From: Lachnospiraceae bacterium
GTDB taxonomy: Bacteria; Bacillota; Clostridia; Lachnospirales; Lachnospiraceae
Direction: 5' to 3'
Length of the DNA: 64,000 nucleotides
Assembly: GCA_017463225.1 (NCBI GenBank)
Contig: JAFTPO010000056.1
Span: 1 to 64,000 of the forward strand
Shown: positions 1-9,697 of the stretch, one piece after another
Position numbering within the stretch: the stretch's first letter is position 1
Layout of the letters: each line of letters begins with the position of its first letter
The notes under the pieces: model-generated
The model's input: only the letters and a program-made list of their open reading frames with translations
What the model was told of the DNA's origin: nothing
The model's database searches: none
Program-made: the position numbers and the translations under genes

Positions 1-981
1 CATTCCCTGTACAATACCACTTGTGAGTTCTATTAGTCTTGGGTCCTTTATCTTCAGCTTTAATTCTTTATTTTCTTCATCTGTATCGTATATTATTTCT
101 CTAAGCTCAACAGTATAATATTCCGGCTCTCCGGAAACTGAAGATAATAAATAAGCCTCTCCAACTTTAATTTCGTCTCGGTCAGCTATGGGTATATAAT
201 CATCATATGAAAGTTTATTTTTGCCTATATCAGTGATATAACCAGATATTCCGTAACAAGAATTGTCCTCTACACGACCTATCATATTTTCTGATGAGTA
301 ATCAATCAGCCCCTCTAATCTTCCCGGAAGCTTAGTATTTGACTTTACTATATTTATTAATTTGGCATCGTATATTGCACCATCACATATTTCAAAGACT
401 TCACCGGTATCATTATCATTTATACTATGTCCTAAAGCACCAAAACTGTCCTCATCATAATAAGTCAAAGTGCCTATTCCCGATATATCGTCCTTTACCC
501 AAAGTCCAAGCATATAATTTCCATACTCATCTAAGGCGGGGGTAACGGAAATTGTTTCTATATATACGCTACCTAAAGTATTTTCACTTTTCCTTTGAAC
601 TGTAATGTCTATAGTATGACCTTTAGAAGAATTAACAACAGATGTAAGCTGTGCCTTATCCTCTATAATCTGTCCTTCTATAGATAAAATATAATCTCCA
701 GCAGAAACCAGGCCAGAGCAAGGTGAGTGCATATGTCCATCAGCACCCATTATTTCTCCTACACCTATAATCATAACACCCTCTGATTTAACGTATATTC
801 CAATAGGCTCCCCTGATGGCACTACTAACTTTTCTTCCTCATCAACATCCGCCATAGCCACTGTCTTTTCAACATCAACCTCAATCCCTACAGTCCGATG
901 ATTGGATCTAGTTATGCCGGCACATATTAGGCATACATCCAAGGCCAATATCAAAACTATAATTTTTTTATAGCTATTCAT
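1..981 (-). CDS. spoIVB: SpoIVB serine peptidase (3' end outside window)
   Basis: This is the forespore-secreted signalling protease of the SpoIVB (S55) family, which in B. subtilis triggers pro-SigK processing and spore-stage signalling. The visible 327 residues show one N-terminal membrane segment (about residues 5-22), a PDZ domain (about 75-135, with GLVSAGDYILSIEGQ), then the S55 region with GIGTLTYYDEDSFGALGHSI, which carries the catalytic His. The Ser-containing end lies beyond base 1. The ATG at 979-981 follows a strong GGGGG ribosome site. Its position after recN, and presumably before spo0A, matches B. subtilis. The terminator between it and recN means it needs its own, probably forespore-specific, promoter, which I could not define. 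Confidence 0.93.
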   Translation of the reverse strand, partial: MNSYKKIIVLILALDVCLICAGITRSNHRTVGIEVDVEKTVAMADVDEEEKLVVPSGEPIGIYVKSEGVMIIGVGEIMGADGHMHSPCSGLVSAGDYILSIEGQIIEDKAQLTSVVNSSKGHTIDITVQRKSENTLGSVYIETISVTPALDEYGNYMLGLWVKDDISGIGTLTYYDEDSFGALGHSINDNDTGEVFEICDGAIYDAKLINIVKSNTKLPGRLEGLIDYSSENMIGRVEDNSCYGISGYITDIGKNKLSYDDYIPIADRDEIKVGEAYLLSSVSGEPEYYTVELREIIYDTDEENKELKLKIKDPRLIELTSGIVQGM

Positions 982-1009
982 ATATATCCCCCTTTATAAA
1001 TTAATCAAT

Positions 1010-1043
1010 AAAAAAGAGCACACTCTTTTACAAGTGTACTCTT
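1010..1043 (-). terminator. Rho-independent terminator after recN
   Basis: An 11-bp stem (1014-1024 with 1033-1043, one G-U pair in the minus-strand RNA) with an 8-nt loop is followed on the minus strand by a run of U residues. It lies 28 bases after the recN stop and before spoIVB, so it closes the ten-gene operon that starts near base 10100. Confidence 0.85.
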
Positions 1044-1070
1044 ATTATCCTTAGTTTCGGCCGATTAAAT

Positions 1071-2759
1071 TTAGTATATTTTTGTTCTATCTGCCAATCC
1101 TTTCATCTCTTCAGCAGATGCTATAGTGGCTTCTGTAATCATAGCACCACCTATAAGTCTTGCAATCTCACCAATTTCCTCCTCTCTATTAAGTCCTCGA
1201 ATACTGGTAAGAGTTTTATTGTTTTCCACATTTTTTTCTATAACATAATGTGCATCTGCCATAGCTGCAATTTGAGGAAGATGAGTTATACATATTACCT
1301 GATGATTCTTAGCAATAAGACTTAGCTTCTCAGCAACTAATTGAGCAGTTCTACCACTTATACCAACATCAATTTCATCAAATACTAATGTTGGTGTAGC
1401 ATCCAAATTAGCTATACATGATTTTAATGCTAACATAATTCGAGAAAGTTCTCCACCTGAGGCCACCTGACTGAGTGGTCTCATATCTTCGCCAACATTA
1501 GTGCATATGTAAAATTCAGCATAATCATAGCCTGATGATGAGAATTTATCCATTCTTTCAAATCTCATCTCAAATTCCACAGCAGAAAAATTAAGCTCAC
1601 ACAAAGAGGCTTTAATAAGATTACACATATTGTCCGCTACAGTTTTTCGTTTTATGGATAATGCCTCGCTAGATTTTAGCAAATCATTTTCAATTGTGGC
1701 AAGCTCCTTTTTTAATCCCTCAATATACTCTTCATAAGAAGAAAGCTTATCAAGCTCAACTTTATAAGCCTCCAAGCTATTTAATACCGCACCTATGGTT
1801 TTTCCATATTTTGCCTTAAGAGTATTAATTAAGTCCAGCCTTGACTCTACAGTCTTGAACTCCTCCTCATCGAATTCCATGCCCTTCATATACTGTGATA
1901 GCTCTCTATTAAAATCACTTAACATACTATCTATATCTACAAGGGTTTCGTAGCAGGAATTTAAATCCGAATCAAGCTCAGCAGCTCTCTTCATAATTCC
2001 CAACGAATGACCTAGCATATCTCCTGCCGAGGAAGGACCATTATAGCCTGTTGCCTGGTATACCTCATCTGCATACAACATAATATCCTTGGAATTAACT
2101 ATTTTTTTATATAAAGATTCCAGTTCATCATCCTCACCCGGCTTTAATCCTGCCGACTGGATTTCATCTATCTGATATTTAAGAAAATCCACCTGCTTGT
2201 TCTTAGCTGTTTCATCAAGCTCATCTGCCTTAAGTCTCGTCTTAATATCAACATATTTTGCATATAACTTAGATACCTCTTCCTTAAGAGAAGCAACCTC
2301 TTCCCCACCGAATCTGTCAAGTATCTCAATATGCTTTGATACCTTTAGCAAGGTTTGTTGTTCATGCTGAGCGTGAAGATCAATTAAAACAGCTGCAACT
2401 TCCTTAAGCTTTCCAATGGTAACAGTATTATCATTGATTCTATTAATGGTCTTACCTGAACCGTTAATTCTTCTTGATATAAGAAGAACATCTTCCTCAT
2501 CAGGATAGATTTCAAGAGAAGAAAGCTCCTCTCTCACATCCTGGCTTTCTACAGAAAACATGAGCTCCACTAGACCATCTTTACTTTCATCCCGAAGTAA
2601 ATCCTTAGAAAATTTACCACCTAAACAAATACCTAAAGAGCCGATGATAATTGACTTTCCTGCACCGGTCTCTCCTGTAAGTATATTTAGCCCTTCTCTA
2701 AGATTTATATCAATCTCATCTATAAGGGCTATATTTTTAACATGTATATTTAGCAACAT
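1071..2759 (-). CDS. recN: DNA repair protein RecN
   Basis: RecN is an SMC-like ATPase that acts early in double-strand break repair. The 562-aa length is normal. The N-terminal ATP-binding half has Walker A GETGAGKS (about residue 30). A central coiled-coil region follows, and the C-terminal half has the ABC signature SGGELSR and Walker B LVFDEIDVGISGRTA. Its start overlaps the end of argR by 10 bases, so the two are translationally coupled. The argR-recN-spoIVB order is conserved in B. subtilis. Last gene before the terminator at 1010-1043. Confidence 0.97.
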   Translation of the reverse strand: MLLNIHVKNIALIDEIDINLREGLNILTGETGAGKSIIIGSLGICLGGKFSKDLLRDESKDGLVELMFSVESQDVREELSSLEIYPDEEDVLLISRRINGSGKTINRINDNTVTIGKLKEVAAVLIDLHAQHEQQTLLKVSKHIEILDRFGGEEVASLKEEVSKLYAKYVDIKTRLKADELDETAKNKQVDFLKYQIDEIQSAGLKPGEDDELESLYKKIVNSKDIMLYADEVYQATGYNGPSSAGDMLGHSLGIMKRAAELDSDLNSCYETLVDIDSMLSDFNRELSQYMKGMEFDEEEFKTVESRLDLINTLKAKYGKTIGAVLNSLEAYKVELDKLSSYEEYIEGLKKELATIENDLLKSSEALSIKRKTVADNMCNLIKASLCELNFSAVEFEMRFERMDKFSSSGYDYAEFYICTNVGEDMRPLSQVASGGELSRIMLALKSCIANLDATPTLVFDEIDVGISGRTAQLVAEKLSLIAKNHQVICITHLPQIAAMADAHYVIEKNVENNKTLTSIRGLNREEEIGEIARLIGGAMITEATIASAEEMKGLADRTKIY

Positions 2760-3196
2760 TTTTTGATATCTCCAATTACCTTATCTGCCAGGTTACTGTG
2801 TCTTATGGCTAAAAATATAGTATCATCTCCTGCTATACTGCCTACAGTATCATCTAACGCCAGACTATCTATAGCTGCTGCCACTGCCATTGCCATACCG
2901 GCCACAGTTTTAATAACTACTATATTCTCTGCATTATCCATAGAAATAATACAGCTACCAAGCAAATGCTTATACGACTTAGCTCCTGCAGACTCTGTTA
3001 TTCGTCCTACCACATATTTATGTTTATTACCATCGTAGGATATCTTTGTAACATTAAGTTCTCTAATATCTCTGGAAACAGTTGCCTGAGTTGTGTCAAA
3101 GCCCTCTGCCTTAAGTAAACTAAGAAGCTCTTCCTGAGTTTCTATGCTATTATTATTTATTAAATTGATAATAGCCTCTTGCCTTTTCTGTTTCAA
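2750..3196 (-). CDS. argR: Arginine repressor ArgR/AhrC
   Basis: This is the transcription factor that senses arginine and controls arginine synthesis and breakdown. At 148 aa it has the family length. The N-terminal winged helix (about 1-70) has the typical TQEELLSLLKAEGFDTTQAT and SRDIRELNVTKI segments. The C-terminal oligomerisation and arginine-binding domain (about 80-148) has the GSIAGDDTIFLAIR segment holding the paired aspartates of the ligand site. It follows nadK by 4 bases and overlaps recN, as in other Firmicutes. Confidence 0.95.
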   Translation of the reverse strand: MKQKRQEAIINLINNNSIETQEELLSLLKAEGFDTTQATVSRDIRELNVTKISYDGNKHKYVVGRITESAGAKSYKHLLGSCIISMDNAENIVVIKTVAGMAMAVAAAIDSLALDDTVGSIAGDDTIFLAIRHSNLADKVIGDIKKCC

Positions 3197-3200
3197 GGGC

Positions 3201-4037
3201 TTAACCTCCTATTTTCTCTCTAAGTACGCTGTAAAAATTCACATCATACATCTTAATCAGGCTTATACTTCTGGCTGATAGTTTAACATTGACACAATCA
3301 CCTGCAGAAAGCTCAATATTATTCTCTCCATCAAAGGATACTATCGCCTCAGTTTCCTGGGTTTTTCTCTTCTTCATAATCTCAACACGAATCTCTTCCG
3401 TACTGTCAAACACAATACTTTTGGACGTTAAAGAATGTGGTGATATAGGTGTCACAACAATAGCAGACGCCTTAGGGCTTACAATTGGACCACCAGCTGA
3501 CATATTATATCCTGTGGAGCCTGTTGGCGTAGCTAATATTACACCGTCAGCACCATATGTATCCAAAAGCTGGTTATTTACATATATCTTAAGTCCAATT
3601 ATTCGGGAAAAGCCTGCTCTTGTTATAACAACATCATTGAGAGCGTCAAAAACCTTATCTTTTACACTACCCTCAATCATCATTCTTTCTTCGATTATGT
3701 AATCATCCTTAAGAAGCCTATCCAACGCTTCGTAAACGTTAGATTCTTCTATCTCAGTGAGAAATCCCAGTGTTCCCAGATTAATACCTATAAACGGAAT
3801 ATTATAGGTACCTATACTGTGGGCAGCTCTAAGCATAGTTCCATCGCCACCTAAGACGATAGCTGCCTGAACGCCCTCCATAAGCTCCTCCTTGATAGTG
3901 CATTCATCCCTGCTTTCACCAACATCACTTACAATGACAACCTTAGCTCCTGCATTGCGCAAATATTCACTTATTTTATTGCTTAGACTAAGATTTACAT
4001 CCTTGTCAGAATTTGCAAGTATGAGAAAATTATTCAT
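3201..4037 (-). CDS. nadK: NAD kinase
   Basis: This cytosolic enzyme phosphorylates NAD to NADP. The 278-aa protein shows the diagnostic GGDGTMLRAAH motif (about residue 63), NLGTLGFLTE and the TPTGSTGYNMSAGGPIV segment of the NAD-binding C-terminal domain. It sits between tlyA and argR. B. subtilis lacks it at this position; the insertion here is, from general knowledge, common in Clostridia. Spacing to argR is 4 bases, so both share the operon that begins at the Asp23-family gene. Confidence 0.97.
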   Translation of the reverse strand: MNNFLILANSDKDVNLSLSNKISEYLRNAGAKVVIVSDVGESRDECTIKEELMEGVQAAIVLGGDGTMLRAAHSIGTYNIPFIGINLGTLGFLTEIEESNVYEALDRLLKDDYIIEERMMIEGSVKDKVFDALNDVVITRAGFSRIIGLKIYVNNQLLDTYGADGVILATPTGSTGYNMSAGGPIVSPKASAIVVTPISPHSLTSKSIVFDSTEEIRVEIMKKRKTQETEAIVSFDGENNIELSAGDCVNVKLSARSISLIKMYDVNFYSVLREKIGG

Positions 4038-4064
4038 ATATTTTACCTAATCCTCTCCTATATA

Positions 4065-4913
4065 TTATGCTTCCTTATCAAGTGTCTTATGTGAGGCCTC
4101 TACAACCTCATGTATACTGAATTGGGAATCCCCAAATTCATTCAAATCCTGTGGGTTCTTTGTAAGGAACAAAAGGTATTCAATATTTCCCTCAGGTCCC
4201 TTAACAGGCGAGAAGTCCAGTCTTAACGGATGAAGCTCTATGGTTTTAGCATACTCAACAACCATCTCTATGACCTCTTCGTGAACCTTCCTATCTCTTA
4301 CTACACCCTTCTTACCAACCTTTTCTCTACCTGCCTCAAACTGCGGCTTAATAAGACATACGATTCTTCCGGTATCCTTAAGTAATTCCTTAACTGGAAG
4401 AAGTACTTTGGTGAGAGATATAAAGGAAACATCTATAGATGAAAAATCCAATCTATCCTCTATATCATCTGGTGTAACATATCTTATGTTGGTCTTCTCC
4501 ATACATACGACTCTGGAATCATTTCTAAGCTTCCAGTCTAGCTGCCCGTGTCCTACATCTACAGCATAAACCTTAGTCGCACCATTTTGAAGCATACAAT
4601 CTGTAAAGCCTCCGGTTGAGGAGCCAACATCCATACAAATCATATTATCAAGTCGAAGTCCGAACTCATTCATAGCCTTCTCCAGCTTCAAACCGCCTCG
4701 ACTTACATACTTAAGTGTATTACCCTTTATCTCAATATTAACATTTTCCGGAAAGGTTGTACCTGCCTTATCCTCCTTCTCTCCATCCACAAAAACTATT
4801 CCAGACATTATAATCGCCTTAGCTTTTTCTCTGGAGGTGGCAAGTCCTCTGTTTACTATAAGGACATCCAGCCTTTCTTTTTTTACCTTTTCCTGTTTTG
4901 TCTTATCCTGCAT
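4065..4913 (-). CDS. tlyA: TlyA-family S4/FtsJ rRNA methyltransferase
   Basis: The protein has an N-terminal S4 RNA-binding domain (RLDVLIVNRGLATSREKAKA, about residues 14-33) fused to an FtsJ-type SAM methyltransferase domain (DVGSSTGGFTDCMLQNGA for the SAM site, KPQFE further on). The TlyA family methylates 2'-OH of ribosomal RNA; some members were also called hemolysins. The B. subtilis homologue YqxC lies at the same locus. Length of 282 aa is normal. It starts 8 bases after dxs, inside the same operon. Confidence 0.93.
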   Translation of the reverse strand: MQDKTKQEKVKKERLDVLIVNRGLATSREKAKAIIMSGIVFVDGEKEDKAGTTFPENVNIEIKGNTLKYVSRGGLKLEKAMNEFGLRLDNMICMDVGSSTGGFTDCMLQNGATKVYAVDVGHGQLDWKLRNDSRVVCMEKTNIRYVTPDDIEDRLDFSSIDVSFISLTKVLLPVKELLKDTGRIVCLIKPQFEAGREKVGKKGVVRDRKVHEEVIEMVVEYAKTIELHPLRLDFSPVKGPEGNIEYLLFLTKNPQDLNEFGDSQFSIHEVVEASHKTLDKEA

Positions 4914-4921
4914 ACAAACCT

Positions 4922-6784
4922 CTAAACAAGCTTGGCATATACGCTCTTTGCATCAATGCCCAGCATACTTCTAAGCTCACTAATTTTTCCCTGTTCAACC
5001 TTACCACATGGTATAGAACAGTCTATATGTCTCACTTTAGCTATATCAGCTTTATCTCCCATATCAATTAAACAAGACATAAGCTGCTGCCCAAAGCCTC
5101 CATTGGTTACATTTTCCTCCATAGTAACCACTGTGTTATGACCATTTACAACATTCTTCAGTAAATCCTTGTCTATAACATTTATAAATCTGGCATTTAT
5201 AAGGGTCGGTCTCTTACCTGCTTCAACAAGCATATTGTAAAGAGTTAATGCCTCTTCCATCATATGACCACAGGAATATATGGCAATATCCTCTCCCTGG
5301 TATATTACCTCACTTTTACCATACTCTATCGGCTGATCAAAATCCATAAGCTGCTTTGAAGCAGAGCCTCTAGGATACTTTATAGCCACCGGACCATCCA
5401 ATTCCATAGCATAATCCATCATTCGAATAAGCTCCACCCTATTCTTAGGCGCCAATACAGTAATATTTGGCATATGAGAAAGATATGATACGTCATAAAT
5501 TCCCTGATGAGTTTCTCCATCCTGCCCCACCAAACCAGACCTGTCTATGCAAAATACCACATGCAAATTCTGAAGACACACATCATGAAGAATTTGGTCA
5601 TATGCCCTCTGTAAGAAGGATGAATAAATTGCAACCACAGGGATAAGTCCTGCTGCCGCCATACCTGCAGCGTAGGTAACAGCATGCTGTTCTGCTATAC
5701 CCACATCAAAGAATCTGTCCGGATATGCCTCACTAAATCTATTGAGTCCTGTACCTATGGACATAGCAGCACTTACAGCTGTCATATTAGGATATCTGTC
5801 ACCTAACTCCACCATATGTCTTCCAAACATATCTGTGTAAGTGCTTGTCTCCTTCTTAGTCTTAAGCTTTCCTGTATCTTTATAAAATGGTGCTACTCCA
5901 TGAAAATAATCCGGATGCTTTTCTGCCAGGGTATACCCCTTGCCCTTCTTTGTTTTTACATGTATTATAATCGGCTTATTTAGCTTAAATGCGCTATTTA
6001 TCGTAGAAACCAAATCTTCAACATTATGTCCATCCACAGGTCCTACATAGGTTATTCCGAGCTCCTCAAAAAACATTCCGGGAACCAAAAACTGCTTTAT
6101 GGTATCCTTTGAATGCTTTATAGTCTTAGCAACCTTTGTACCAACCTTACTGCTTAAAAGAGAATTCTCCACACCCTCTTTAAGCTCATTGTATGTTGTG
6201 CCTATACGAATGCTGTTAAGATACTTTGACAAGCCTCCCACATTCTTATCTATAGACATCTCATTATCATTTAAAATTATTACACATCCCGTCTTTTGCT
6301 GAGAAAGGCTGTTTATAGCTTCGTATGCCATACCACCGGTAAGAGAGCCATCACCAATAACAGCAGCAACTCTTTCGCTACCACCTCTTAAGTCCCTGGC
6401 AACAGCAAAACCCATTGCAGCAGATATACTAGTAGAGCTATGTCCCGTATTAAACACATCCGTATCACTTTCCTTAGTCTTAGGAAATCCACTTAATCCG
6501 TCCAGCTCTCTAAGGGATTCAAATCCATCTCTTCTACCTGTAAGAAGCTTATGTGTATATGACTGATGTCCCACATCAAAAATAAGCTTATCCTTAGGGA
6601 AATCCATGCACAAATGCAAAGCCATAGTAAGCTCAACCGAACCTAAATTTGAGGCAAGATGTCCACCCTTTTCGCTGACACTTTGCACCAGGAATTCTCT
6701 AATTTCTGAAGCCAAAGCATCATAATCCCTTTTGCTTATCTGTTTTATATCATTTTCCTTGGTTATCCTATCTAAAATACTCAT
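4922..6784 (-). CDS. dxs: 1-deoxy-D-xylulose-5-phosphate synthase
   Basis: This thiamine-diphosphate enzyme condenses pyruvate and glyceraldehyde-3-phosphate, the first step of the MEP isoprenoid pathway. The 620-aa protein has the TPP motif GDGSLTGG...NDNEMSI, the NTGHSSTSISAAMG segment, and in the pyrimidine domain GIAEQHAVTYAAGMA with the conserved Glu-His. It lies directly after ispA (1 base) and before tlyA, as in B. subtilis. Other MEP genes (ispG, dxr) lie at 55-59 kb. Confidence 0.97.
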   Translation of the reverse strand: MSILDRITKENDIKQISKRDYDALASEIREFLVQSVSEKGGHLASNLGSVELTMALHLCMDFPKDKLIFDVGHQSYTHKLLTGRRDGFESLRELDGLSGFPKTKESDTDVFNTGHSSTSISAAMGFAVARDLRGGSERVAAVIGDGSLTGGMAYEAINSLSQQKTGCVIILNDNEMSIDKNVGGLSKYLNSIRIGTTYNELKEGVENSLLSSKVGTKVAKTIKHSKDTIKQFLVPGMFFEELGITYVGPVDGHNVEDLVSTINSAFKLNKPIIIHVKTKKGKGYTLAEKHPDYFHGVAPFYKDTGKLKTKKETSTYTDMFGRHMVELGDRYPNMTAVSAAMSIGTGLNRFSEAYPDRFFDVGIAEQHAVTYAAGMAAAGLIPVVAIYSSFLQRAYDQILHDVCLQNLHVVFCIDRSGLVGQDGETHQGIYDVSYLSHMPNITVLAPKNRVELIRMMDYAMELDGPVAIKYPRGSASKQLMDFDQPIEYGKSEVIYQGEDIAIYSCGHMMEEALTLYNMLVEAGKRPTLINARFINVIDKDLLKNVVNGHNTVVTMEENVTNGGFGQQLMSCLIDMGDKADIAKVRHIDCSIPCGKVEQGKISELRSMLGIDAKSVYAKLV

Positions 6785-6785
6785 T

Positions 6786-7688
6786 TTAATAATCCCTGTT
6801 AATCAAAGTATTTATTAAATCCATTAGCTTTTCTCTTGCAGGCTCATTTACCACCTGCAGACTCTTAAGTATATTATTTGCCTTTTTAGACATAGTATTA
6901 ACATATTCCTTTGCTTTTTCAATTCCATGAATTGTAGCATAGTTATATTTTGCATTCTTCTCATCACTGTTTACAGGCTTGCCAAGCTTAGCTTCGTCTC
7001 CAATAATGTCCAGCACATCATCCTGTACTTGAAATGCAAGTCCTACACATCTAGCTACCTGTATGACTGCATCAGTGTCCTCCTTAGAAGCACCGGCCAA
7101 GGTTGCTCCTATGCCCATGGAACATTCTATGAGCGCCGCAGTTTTATTTAGATTAATATAATCTATCTGTTCTTCTGTTAATTCCTTGCCAGACATAGTA
7201 ACATCTAATACCTGTCCACCTATCATACCATCAATACCAGGTCTTGTTGCAAGTATTACAAAAGACCTCTCCACTGACTCATTAGAAGGAAACGCCAAAA
7301 AAGCCTTTGACGCTGTTTCAAAGGCATAATTAAGCAAACCATCTCCTGCTAAGATGGCTATATCTTCCCCATATTTTGCGTGACAGGTAAGCTGTCCACG
7401 TCTATACATATCATTATCCAGTGCAGGTAGGTCATCATGCACCAAGGAATAGGTGTGAATCATTTCTATGGCAGCCATAAATGGAGCCACCTTCTCAAGC
7501 TCGCTCTCTCCGTTAATATATGCTTCCTCGGTAAACATATCAAATGCAAGTTTGAGCATCATAGGACGAAGTCTCTTTCCTCCTGCCTTAAAGGAATAAT
7601 TCATAGCCTCTATAACAGGCTTTCCATACCCCTCCTCTTTAGGAAGGTACTTATATATAATATCTTCAATATCCTTTGTACTATACAT
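6786..7688 (-). CDS. ispA: Farnesyl/geranyl diphosphate synthase
   Basis: This prenyltransferase builds C15 (or C20) prenyl diphosphate from IPP. Both aspartate-rich motifs are present: the first in LVHDDLPALDNDMYRRG, the second in FQVQDDVLDIIGD. The 300-aa length fits short-chain trans-prenyl synthases. Its start overlaps the end of xseB by 8 bases, giving translational coupling. The product feeds the cis-prenyltransferase UppS encoded at 59.8 kb. Exact chain length cannot be read from the sequence alone. Confidence 0.95.
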   Translation of the reverse strand: MYSTKDIEDIIYKYLPKEEGYGKPVIEAMNYSFKAGGKRLRPMMLKLAFDMFTEEAYINGESELEKVAPFMAAIEMIHTYSLVHDDLPALDNDMYRRGQLTCHAKYGEDIAILAGDGLLNYAFETASKAFLAFPSNESVERSFVILATRPGIDGMIGGQVLDVTMSGKELTEEQIDYINLNKTAALIECSMGIGATLAGASKEDTDAVIQVARCVGLAFQVQDDVLDIIGDEAKLGKPVNSDEKNAKYNYATIHGIEKAKEYVNTMSKKANNILKSLQVVNEPAREKLMDLINTLINRDY

Positions 7689-7884
7689 TACTTAACTCCT
7701 GAATTTCCTTCTCAACCTCTGTAAGGTAATTCTTACAGGTATTTACAAGGTTAACACCCTCACTGTAAAGTGCGATGGAATCCTTAAGACTAACATTCTG
7801 GCTCTCCAGCTGCTGATTAATCTCTCTTAATCTGGTAAATGCGTTCTCTATAGAAAAATCATTATTTGACACATTGTTATCCAT
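7681..7884 (-). CDS. xseB: Exodeoxyribonuclease VII small subunit
   Basis: The 67-aa protein matches the XseB family: a short helical hairpin with the SIENAFTRLREINQQLES segment and the conserved SLKDSIALYSEGVNLV. It pairs with XseA to form a nuclease that degrades single-stranded DNA. The ATG has a good AAGGAG site. It sits directly between xseA and ispA, overlapping ispA. Confidence 0.95.
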   Translation of the reverse strand: MDNNVSNNDFSIENAFTRLREINQQLESQNVSLKDSIALYSEGVNLVNTCKNYLTEVEKEIQELSNV

Positions 7885-7898
7885 CTATTTATCTCCTT

Positions 7899-9272
7899 CT
7901 AGTAAATATCATTCTTCTTAACGTCATCAACTGTAGCAATTATCTTACTATCACTAAGGGTAATATTAATACGGTCTCCCTTAGATACGTCACTTCCTGT
8001 TCTTACAGGCTCACCATTAGCTGAAACATAACCAAAACCATTGATAAGTTTATTCGTAGGCGATAATCCGTTAAGTCTTGTGCTTATATATACAAAATCG
8101 TTAGTATATCTCATAAGCCTCTGATCCATATTCAGTCGAAGCTTATCACTAATCACATTATAATCCTGCTTTCGTTTGTCCAACAATACTTTAGGATTAT
8201 TGGCCTTAATTCTAACACCTATATTCTCAGCATAATTCTGATATCTAATAAGCTTTCCTGACATATTCGTAGTCATTATCTGCTCCTGACTGTCCAGCAT
8301 CTGTAGTTTTCTGTCAACCTGATTCTTTGGACTGTATGCTTGGAGCTTACTTAGATAGTTATCAGCATTTAACTTTAGATTATTAAGTCTTCCACCCACA
8401 AGAATATCAAAATCCTTAAGGTACTTATCCAGTTTCTCAAGATTTTCTCCCAGATGCGGAATCAAATCATCAGCCACTGCCTTGGGAACATATACGGACC
8501 TATCAGCAACCAGGTCAGCTAGATGATTACCATTTCTAGTATGCCCTATAGCGGTTACTATAGGTGTATTAGCGTTATATATAGCTCTTACAATATTTTC
8601 ATCATGGAAGGTCCACCTATCTTCTGTATCTCCACCACCTCTGGCAATTACGATAACGTCCAATCCCAAAGGATCTAACTGTCTAATAGAATTAACTATA
8701 TCAGCAGGCGCACTTGCCCCCTGCATAAAACTATACCTAACCACAAACTTAATGTGCTGATTTCTCTCGAAGCTTCTGGTAATCACATCGTAATATGCAT
8801 CACTATCTCTTCCTGTAATAAGTCCTATAACTCTTGGATAAGAAGGTATAGGCTTCTTGTGAGCTTCATCAAATATCCCCTCTGCTTCAAGTCTTTTCTG
8901 AAGAGCTTTGACTCTGGCCATTACAGCACCTTCTCCAACAGGCTGCACAGCGGTAGCTATAAGCTTATACTCACCCTTGTTGTTCCATACATCTATAGAA
9001 CCTCGTACTATTACCTTATCACCATTCTTAATATCATCTCTGGAAATATTTTGTTTAGAATACTCCCAAATAGCACACCCTATAACAGAGCTACTGTCTT
9101 TAAGGCTGAAAAAAAGATTCTTTGCTCCAAATGAAACATTGGATAATTCTCCCTCAACAGTAAAGCTTCTGCCTAATAAGGAATCATTTTTTAGCTTTTG
9201 TTTTATGGTTAAATTCAGTTGTGAAACACTTCTAAATGTAACATTAGTATTATCTACTGTAAAACCATCCAT
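7899..9272 (-). CDS. xseA: Exodeoxyribonuclease VII large subunit
   Basis: This is the catalytic subunit of exonuclease VII. The 457-aa protein has an N-terminal OB-fold (about residues 15-110, with GRSFTVEGELSNVSF) and the core domain with GLITGRDSDAYYDVITR and the VIARGGGDTEDRWTFHDE segment typical of the family, then a long helical region. It precedes xseB by 14 bases and follows nusB, the B. subtilis order minus folD. Confidence 0.96.
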   Translation of the reverse strand: MDGFTVDNTNVTFRSVSQLNLTIKQKLKNDSLLGRSFTVEGELSNVSFGAKNLFFSLKDSSSVIGCAIWEYSKQNISRDDIKNGDKVIVRGSIDVWNNKGEYKLIATAVQPVGEGAVMARVKALQKRLEAEGIFDEAHKKPIPSYPRVIGLITGRDSDAYYDVITRSFERNQHIKFVVRYSFMQGASAPADIVNSIRQLDPLGLDVIVIARGGGDTEDRWTFHDENIVRAIYNANTPIVTAIGHTRNGNHLADLVADRSVYVPKAVADDLIPHLGENLEKLDKYLKDFDILVGGRLNNLKLNADNYLSKLQAYSPKNQVDRKLQMLDSQEQIMTTNMSGKLIRYQNYAENIGVRIKANNPKVLLDKRKQDYNVISDKLRLNMDQRLMRYTNDFVYISTRLNGLSPTNKLINGFGYVSANGEPVRTGSDVSKGDRINITLSDSKIIATVDDVKKNDIY

Positions 9273-9275
9273 GTA

Positions 9276-9674
9276 TTACTCTTCCACCTTCGCAAGAACT
9301 CCGTTTATAAAGCTTTTTGCATCCTCGTCACAATAAATCTTAGAAAGCTCAACTGCCTCGTTAATAGCAACCTTAAACGGAACCTCATCATCGTACTTCA
9401 TCTCATAAATAGCAAGTCTTAATATGGCAATCTCTGCCTTACCAATTCTTCCTATTCTCCAGCCTGATGAAATCTTCTCTATAAATGCATCAATGTCACC
9501 GATAAGCCCAATCACCTTATTTGACTTATCAATAATATGCTGTCTATCCTTATCAGATATATTCTCAATATCCTCTAATGATAGCTCCATCTGCTCTGAC
9601 ATCTCATCTACATTATTAAATTCCAGTTTAAATAATATCTTAAAAATGTTCTCTCTTATCTGTCTTCTAGTCAT
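9276..9674 (-). CDS. nusB: Transcription antitermination factor NusB
   Basis: NusB works with NusE in antitermination of ribosomal RNA operons. The 132-aa all-helical protein shows the family start MTRRQIRENIFKILF and the C-terminal GKAEIAILRLAIYEMKY, PFKVAINEAVELSKIYCDE and FINGVLAKV segments. It starts 23 bases after the Asp23-family gene and ends 3 bases before xseA. Confidence 0.96.
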   Translation of the reverse strand: MTRRQIRENIFKILFKLEFNNVDEMSEQMELSLEDIENISDKDRQHIIDKSNKVIGLIGDIDAFIEKISSGWRIGRIGKAEIAILRLAIYEMKYDDEVPFKVAINEAVELSKIYCDEDAKSFINGVLAKVEE

Positions 9675-9697
9675 AGCTTCTTCCGTCCTTTGCGGGC